From Fragilariopsis cylindrus CCMP1102 (Eukaryota > Bacillariophyta > Bacillariophyceae > Bacillariales > Bacillariaceae): a stretch of 26,063 bases of DNA. Both the position numbers and the translations under genes were made by a program. The notes under the pieces are model-generated. The model was not told the origin of the DNA, made no database searches, and was given only the letters and a program-made list of their open reading frames with translations. Shown here piece by piece: positions 20,342 through 26,063 of this stretch. The stretch lies in assembly GCA_900095095.1 (NCBI GenBank), contig FMBT01000673.1, positions 1 to 26,063 on the forward strand. Direction: 5' to 3'. Numbering within the stretch: position 1 is the first letter of the stretch; every line of letters begins with the position of its first letter.

Positions 20342-21516
20342 TAATACAATAATCCAATTCTAGGACTATGTATACAGACAATAATACGCATTTATTTCTG
20401 TAAAGATGAACAGCATACCAACAGTAGAAAAATTCAGATTGTCTTGTTTTCTTCCATTTCATTTTTGTTTTCTACTAGTATGTTAGTACTACATGACCAT
20501 GTAGTTGTTACATTTCGATACTGCCTTTTTCTCGTTGCAACTACCTTATCTTGTTATCACCTTTAGTTGTAGTAGTACTAATACACGAACTTGTGAGATC
20601 AATATATTGGCACTCTGGTTTGTTGGGGAACAATCAAGCCTCATCAGTTCGGTCTATGAAGTAGCAAATACATATATCTTGCTACATTATGCTTCGTCTC
20701 TTGTTCCAAGGCGCAAGTACCGCCTGGACCACTATAAGAGGAAATCTTTGTCGTTTTTACTATATCTACTTTAGGAGCATTAAGGATAGCATTTCCCAGT
20801 ACAGACAGATTAGCTGCTACTTCCATTTATTCATTGTTGTACTGGAAGATCACCGGCAAGGCAAAACATCCGATGTGTCTTCCGCTGATACGCAGTTTTA
20901 TAATTATTGATCTTCCAGAAAGAAGAAATTACTAGTAGTGGAAATTATCATTGAAAGCCTGCAATTTATTGTACATCAATGTCTCATTCTGTGCTAGTAA
21001 GGGCACTGTTGTGTCCGCAATTTTTGTGTTATCGACGGTATCAAAAAAGTAGCAACTGCATGCCTTGCGCTACTTTGATGATAGAAATTGCGTAAATCAC
21101 GCTTGACAACTTCCCTTTAGCCTATTCTTTGCACGAACATTAAATTGTTTGAAGACATTTTTTTCTCAATCACAGTTTGTTACGATGTAACACTTTTATT
21201 TTATCGAAATTTATTTAACTAAAAATAGAATTTCATTGAAGTTCCATTCCAATTTACTATAATTCCGGCTCTTTGTATCTTTATTTGAGCCAGCGAAGGG
21301 TTATATACTGCATGCGTGCTTCCGCGAAAACAACCTACAATACGACGTAATCATACCAGCTCGTCTCAGAAGTCAATTGTCACTTCACTCACAAAATCAT
21401 AGGATCATAAAATACTCTTCTTCTTCTTCTTCTTCTTCTTCCTTGACGCCAAATTATCACTTCAAAAAGTCATTAAAATACCATTGTTATTGTTCCTTAC
21501 GCCAGATGAAATTACC
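20342..21516. other. Intergenic region upstream of the diatom-type gene
   Basis: A possible minus-strand small frame (20826-20644, ATG, 60 residues, including KISSYSGPGGTCALEQETKH) has ordinary protein composition but no support beyond that. A TTC triplet run lies at 21418-21441 just before the next gene. TATA-like sequence TTATATA occurs at about 21301-21307. Nothing else is evident. Confidence 0.4.
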
Positions 21517-22446
21517 ATGAGCTTATCAACATCTCCAATCAGTATACGTGCTACTTCGGTGAAGCCACCGCGTGTTCTACTAATTATGAGCAAAGAAGAA
21601 ACAAAAAAGAAGGTCCATTTCAAAGCTAAAACATATGTCGTGGATATATTATCACATCACGGTTACTCTAACACCGAACGCAATTCTGTGTGGTACGATA
21701 AAGATGAATATCGTACCTTTCAAATTGATGAAATACGTGAGCTTTTAAGTTGTCCACTTTTTGAACGAAAAGAAAAGTCAAGAAGAACACAACAGATCGA
21801 TAGTGTACGAAGTCTTGTATTTGAAGCACAATCCTTCCAACGAAAGCAACAGGTAGAAACCACCTCAATTCCCGCAAGTCACGATAACTGTAGTAAATGG
21901 TTAGCTGAATTTTACAAGCACCATTCAGAGTCATGCGCAATAGCTGCACGACAACGGGGTCTTGAGAATGAATTAGAGCTTATCAAATTGAAACATTCTG
22001 CTTTGTTTAGGAAATTAACAGTATCAAAAGGCGATCCCAATTACACATCAGCAAATAACAATGCCCGTTGGTCATCTGTTATTGACGGAGACAAGCAAAA
22101 TCCATCGTTGTCGTCATTCTCAAACAAGCTAACCAACAATAATGACACTTCACCAAACAAAATCAAAAGTAGTCGTATGCTACGTCTTGAATTATGTAAA
22201 GATTTCGACCTGAAAGGTAACTTAATGATCAACCCAACGATCACAATCAAAACAATTGGTTCATTCTCACCTAACAAACAACGACAAGATCAACGATGGT
22301 CCGCCAGTAATACAAGCAAGAACAGTCGAAGGGAAGTACCAAAATGTGATACCCTCCTCAAACCCTTGAAGCATTCAATGACCCCACCATCGTTAAGCTC
22401 GCCAAACTTTTCGTCAAAGCGAATGCCGACGATGAGGCATCTATAA
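21517..22446 (+). CDS. Diatom-type protein of unknown function with V-x-F and W-Y motifs
   Basis: The start is placed at the ATG at 21517 (309 residues to the stop at 22444-22446); the frame is open a little further upstream but without ATG. After a Ser/Pro-rich leader comes K-K-V33-H-F35, then V58-W59-Y60, Y65 and F68 in an acidic helix (DKDEYRTFQIDEIRELL). A second conserved-looking helix at 128-152 has FYKHHSESCAIAARQRGLEN. This arrangement (V-x-F, W-Y/S, Y-x-x-F, then Y-x-x-x-S-x-x-x-A-x-x-x-G) recurs in many small diatom proteins of unknown role; that statement is from memory and needs a search. The rest is Ser/Asn/Lys-rich and probably disordered. The frame used here beyond about 22350 is probably not the original one, see the next entry. 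Confidence 0.7.
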   Translation: MSLSTSPISIRATSVKPPRVLLIMSKEETKKKVHFKAKTYVVDILSHHGYSNTERNSVWYDKDEYRTFQIDEIRELLSCPLFERKEKSRRTQQIDSVRSLVFEAQSFQRKQQVETTSIPASHDNCSKWLAEFYKHHSESCAIAARQRGLENELELIKLKHSALFRKLTVSKGDPNYTSANNNARWSSVIDGDKQNPSLSSFSNKLTNNNDTSPNKIKSSRMLRLELCKDFDLKGNLMINPTITIKTIGSFSPNKQRQDQRWSASNTSKNSRREVPKCDTLLKPLKHSMTPPSLSSPNFSSKRMPTMRHL

Positions 22447-22671
22447 TTGGAGACTCGACAGTATTGGGACTAGAAGTTACAGTTGTTGGATCAATCATGA
22501 CTCTATTGTTTCCAACACTACTTGTTCATACAATATCTACAATAGCAACAATACCAATAACAACAACATGGTGCTGCCGCATCAGATTCCGATTCTTCTA
22601 ACAAAATGCCTACATATACATTAGCAACGGAAGGAGTAACAGCATCACCTTTTGATGTGTTGATATTCTAA
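22353..22671 (+). pseudogene. Out-of-frame continuation of the diatom-type gene
   Basis: From 22353 a different frame reads PPQTLEAFNDPTIVKLAKLF then VKANADDEASIIGDS, a much more ordered sequence than the overlapping Ser/Pro tail of the upstream frame. The switch point is a CCC run at 22352-22354, where one missing C would explain it. A second switch at an AAC repeat near 22560 returns to the first frame, which reads GAAASDSDSSNKMPTYTLAT and ends TAA at 22669-22671. The two shifts compensate each other. The original protein was therefore probably about 385 residues with an acidic, Thr-rich tail. Confidence 0.55.
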
Positions 22672-23042
22672 ACACTATTCATATAAGTGCAATTTCAAAA
22701 TGTATATAGATGTAACATATATGTTTGCATAGCTAGTTAACTTGTTATATTACTATTATTATTGCATGATTTGCATAGATTTTATAGTAAATAATGAGAG
22801 ACAGGATAATAGTACGAGATAGATAAGCTATCCTTTCGTATTTCATCACTTGTCCTCCAATAATTAACTTCACGTAATATGTTTTACTGATGTGAGGTGT
22901 TTGAGGAAGCGGCGTACGTTAGCATGCTACACTGTTCATGACACGACGCTTACCACAATAACCTCACTCGCAGGACCTATATAACTCTTTTCTTTCTTTC
23001 CTTTCTTCTTTTCGTTTTCTTTTTCTTCTCATTTTTCTTTTC
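22672..23042. other. Spacer between convergent coding regions
   Basis: Ends in a pyrimidine-rich tract (22985-23045, TTTC/TTCT units). No gene is seen. Confidence 0.5.
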
Positions 23043-24028
23043 TTACCTCTTGACTCTACTGTTTCTAATACAACTATTGCAATTAAACATATAGTTCGGG
23101 TCGATAGCTTCTTTAATTGCTTCTAGTTGTTTCAGCAGTTTGGTTCCCCAAATAAACTCTCGGAGAGAGATACATTTCTTATCACGGTCTTCTTGATTCC
23201 ATTCCAATGGACAAGCCTTCGTCCATTCACTCTTCAAAGGGCCTCTGGTGTTAGGACCAGCATAATCGGCCCCAAAGTGAGAATAAGTTAGTGAAAAAGG
23301 TATCATTGTGGGGGGAGGAAAATACTGTACATCCAGCATCCTGGTGCGCCGTGGAAAGGGAGTTTGATTGGTCCCTTGTACCTTTTGTAGTACGTCCTCC
23401 AAAGTTCTGTATTCAAGCGATATAATGGAGCAGTCAAGCGATATAATGGAGCAGTCAATTCACTGTTATTTAAAATCCACTTTTAAAAAGGAAGATTCCG
23501 ACACGGCTCATTCGACTACAGGAATCAGATTGTAGCTGGGATTTTCTTTATCATCAACCCACTCCTTGAGTGTGGGATCCATACCAGAGTAGGAGTTGAT
23601 AGGTAAAAACATATCACTCACTGCTTCGGCAAAAGTGTTATGTTTGCATCCGGGTTTGGGTTACAATTATCGAAAACACAGAAGAAGTGTGGCACATACA
23701 GGCCTGACGGCTGGTCAATCAATCCACTGCATATCTTTTTTTATACATAGACGTCACAATACAATACATGCTACAACAATAACAATTGCAGTAGACGTAG
23801 TGATATAACTACCTACTGATTCGATCGCTCAAGAATCCCAATCTTATCAAACTCGGAAGAGCATTCTTCAATAAAGTTCGATGGAGATGTATCTATGAGG
23901 GATGCATTGGCGCTGAGACTAGAAGTAAATTCCTCCCATAAATGGTACATCATCACGCCACAGTAGTCTACGGCCACCAACTCTTTCGATGTCGGTGGTG
24001 ACTGCCGCAACGACGCCAATGGAAGCAA
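23043..24028 (-). pseudogene. FAD-linked oxidase, berberine-bridge type, decayed 3' part
   Basis: The last segment (minus strand, about 23457-23043) reads FSLTYSHFGADYAGPNTRGP, later ISLREFIWGTKLLKQLEAIK and EAIDPNYMFNCNSC. An Ile-Lys-x-x-x-Asp-Pro-x-x-x-Phe ending is the C-terminal BBE motif of FAD-dependent oxidases (PCMH fold), which use bicovalent or monocovalent FAD to oxidise alcohols, sugars or secondary metabolites. Upstream pieces in the same direction are 23637-23511 (VSDMFLPINSYSGMDPTLKE) and 24028-23813 (VDYCGVMMYHLWEEFTSSLS). Between the pieces are in-frame stops (23508-23510 and two more before 23457) and a frame shift near 23640, and the N-terminal FAD-binding half is absent up to the window end. 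Short introns might explain part of this, but no consistent set of splice sites was found. Confidence 0.65.
23414..23455 (-). repeat. Perfect 21-bp tandem duplication inside the oxidase remnant
   Basis: CAAGCGATATAATGGAGCAG plus T is repeated twice head to tail. Being 21 bases it is in frame and duplicates seven residues (SLDCSII) on the minus strand. Confidence 0.95.
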
Positions 24029-24690
24029 AAAAAAAACCTTTAGAAAACAACAAACTCAAAACTTGTATTCAATATTATTATTACGAATGATGTTTGTGAA
24101 CAAATAAAAATGATTGTGAGTAAAGGAAAAGAAGCGACGTAAACATGTACAGTAGGCTACTAGTAACGTTACTGTTACACTGTTTGCTTGGAACTTTTTT
24201 TTACCACTCGACAGTTCTCCTGTAATACGGTTACATGTACATATTTGTCATTCGTATGCGCTTTTTTTAATAATGATGTATATCGTTGTACTGTACGAGA
24301 AGAGAGCAATGTATACAGTACTGACTTGTTATTCTCTATAGTGCGTTGATCGGCAATTTAAAAATTAAGCTGTATTCTTTTACTCAGCCTTTTAAGAAAT
24401 AAAAATAAAATTTCGATCTGATTCTCTTTAGTGCGTTATAATCGGAAATATATATATATATTATTGGTTTGGAGAATGAGCTCTAAAATGTAGTTTTTTT
24501 TTTTTTCCAGAAGCGAAATCAATATCTGTTTTATAAAAAAATGCTCGCGCGTTTATTCAAAAGTTTAAAATAATGTTCCACTTTTTTTTCATGATATATA
24601 ACAAAATATGTCTTTTTTATAATTTTAATTCGTGACGATAATGGCGACGACGACGACGACGACAACGACAACGACGATGGTGGCGAGACT

Positions 24691-24750
24691 ACTACAACTA
24701 CAGCCGTTTACATTTGTAAAACTACAACTACAGCCGTTTACATTTGTAAA
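24691..24750 (+). repeat. Perfect 30-bp tandem duplication
   Basis: ACTACAACTACAGCCGTTTA plus CATTTGTAAA occurs twice without mismatch. In the plus-strand coding-like frame it duplicates ten residues (TTTTAVYICK), keeping the frame. Confidence 0.95.
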
Positions 24751-25594
24751 GAGGTTATAGGATAAATTCAGGAGAGAACAGAATTGACATGGATCAGGCA
24801 AGATACCTGATTTGAAAATACCTCCTGCAATACATAATGGAAGTGAAAGTTTGACACCACAAGTTAACTACGGATCAACCCTTATTGCAGTAGTAGTAGT
24901 AGTAGTAGAAGTAATAATAGTAGAAAATCCATCGACAAACAACTACAATAGGAGGAGGAGGAGGATCCGTTGTGACGACGAGTAATAGTACAGATGTAAT
25001 AGTGATAGTAGTAGTATACCGAAATACTATAAGGCGCCTCGATCAGCCTCGTCATCTTCTTCATCATCGATCGTACGATTTGAGGATTAATATCCTAGCT
25101 AAATGATAGCTAGTATTATATTGCAGAGTTGTATGCAGGACTGATTTTCGTATTTATACACACATATATATACATATATACATATACATATACATATTAT
25201 ACATATATATATATATTCTACCTAGCTCCGTCATAACGCAAAAAAATGTACAGCAAGCAAGTACTACTATAGCTAGACGAATGACGTGAACAAAAAAGAA
25301 AGAAGAATAAGATCATCAAATCAAAGCAACGTCATGTTGTCTTGCTCGAATAAACAAGCAATCGTCAATCGTCAATTGTCATCAGTCGACAACGGCAACG
25401 GCAAACGACAACGACAACGACAATACAACGACCAAGAATAGAGAATAGATGTAGCAGTCGTGCATCGAAAAAGGCATATTAAAATAGAAAATAAACTACT
25501 TCCCGTCGTTTTTCCAACATGATCTATGTTTCCAACGTGCTTCAAACATATATCTACTGTATAAAAACGGAATAAAACTGAAATACAGTACTGT

Positions 25595-25762
25595 AGAAAC
25601 GGAAATAGAAACGAAAATAACGGAACTAGAAACGTAAATCGAAACGGAAATGGGCAAAAATAGAAACGGAAAAAGAGAAAAGTGAAACGGTAATAGAAAC
25701 GTAAAATTGAAACGGAAATGGCAAAAATAGAACGGAAAAAGAGAAAAGTGAAACGGAAATCC
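25595..25762. repeat. Degenerate GAAACGGAAAT repeats with a larger duplicated block
   Basis: Short units of about 11-12 bases (GAAACGGAAATA and variants) are followed by two copies of a roughly 55-60 bp block (about 25641-25695 and 25709-25762) containing GGCAAAAATAGAAACGG and AAAAGAGAAAAGTGAAACGG. Confidence 0.85.
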
Positions 25763-26063
25763 ATTCCTTGGATCCCCTACAGTAGAGAGAGAACTAGGAC
25801 GACTGACTGACTGACTCGACTCTCGACGACTCGACTCAGTCGACTAAATAAATTGACAATATTTTTTCTTTTTTATACTACAGTATTATTTGTATAGTAC
25901 AGTATTATTGTACTAGTACTACTGTAGTACTGTACGTATAAATTGTAAATCTTGTATTCACATACAGTACTAAACATGCATGCATGAGCAATGCATGCAT
26001 GTTCACGACACAACCAAAGCAAGCAAGCATGCAAAGCGTAAGTAGAAGTAAGAGAGAGCCTTT

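Larger units (their letters stand above)
24029..26063. other. Repeat-rich region without a supported gene
   Basis: Coding-like scraps occur at about 24640-24760 (poly-Asp then Thr-rich) and 24786-24980 (IPDLKIPPAIHNGSESLTPQ, then poly-Val), in different frames and without clear splice sites. Other content: two related 28-base motifs with TAGTGCGTT at 24331 and 24421, TATATA tracts (24448-24463, 25160-25215), and palindrome-rich GTAC/CAGTAC sequence at 25876-25940 and ATGCATGC at 25975-26002. The minus-strand frame at 25372-25764 is an artefact of the GAAACGGAAAT repeats. Confidence 0.45.

Noticed and set aside
25372..25764. 130-residue minus-strand frame rich in Phe and Arg
   Set aside because: It is produced by the GAAACGGAAAT repeats on the other strand and has no coding-like composition.

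Overview
The window looks like nuclear DNA of a photosynthetic stramenopile, most probably a diatom. The reasons are: AT-rich spacers full of microsatellites; genes with GT-AG introns; Asn/Asp/Gln/Ser-homopolymer proteins; a eukaryotic PP2A B56 regulatory subunit; and at 21.5 kb a protein with the V-x-F ... W-Y ... Y-x-x-F signature that I associate with a diatom-expanded family of unknown function. The taxonomic call is inference. I see no bacterial operons, rRNA, tRNA or CRISPR array.

Layout. 1-232: the outer end of an inverted-repeat element (copy A) whose body lies left of the window. 0.64-2.44 kb (+): a low-complexity gene broken by several frame shifts. 3.38-3.97 kb (-): a compact two-exon gene for an 85-residue Cys-rich, probably zinc-binding, protein, with a duplicated fragment of its last exon behind it. 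4.08-4.29 kb: a short MITE with 34-bp inverted ends and TTA target duplication. 4.55-6.1 kb: copy B of the same family as copy A, carrying a roughly 188-bp tandem repeat. 6.1-10.0 kb: spacer with microsatellites and one short coding-like fragment. 10.06-13.34 kb (+): a candidate short first exon, a 276-residue Ser/Gln-rich reading frame, and the well-conserved B56 subunit; these may be one gene or two. 13.92-16.50 kb: a nested insertion, in which an outer element with perfect 56-bp inverted ends and an AAT duplication encloses copy C of the satellite-bearing element. 16.87-18.48 kb (+): a Gln/Asn/Asp-rich protein with two C-terminal membrane segments and one frame break. 19.4-20.3 kb: coding-like but decayed frames. 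21.5-22.7 kb (+): the diatom-type protein. 23.04-24.03 kb (-): the decayed 3' part of an FAD-linked (berberine-bridge type) oxidase. 24.0-26.06 kb: repeats and spacer.

The genes do not form an obvious pathway; this is ordinary mixed eukaryotic gene order interrupted by transposable elements. The most unusual content is the family of three related inverted-repeat elements (A, B, C), two of which carry satellite-like tandem repeats and none of which shows a transposase. A second theme is that several otherwise well-formed coding regions are broken by shifts at homopolymers or microsatellites, which indicates either widespread pseudogenisation or residual indel errors in the assembly.
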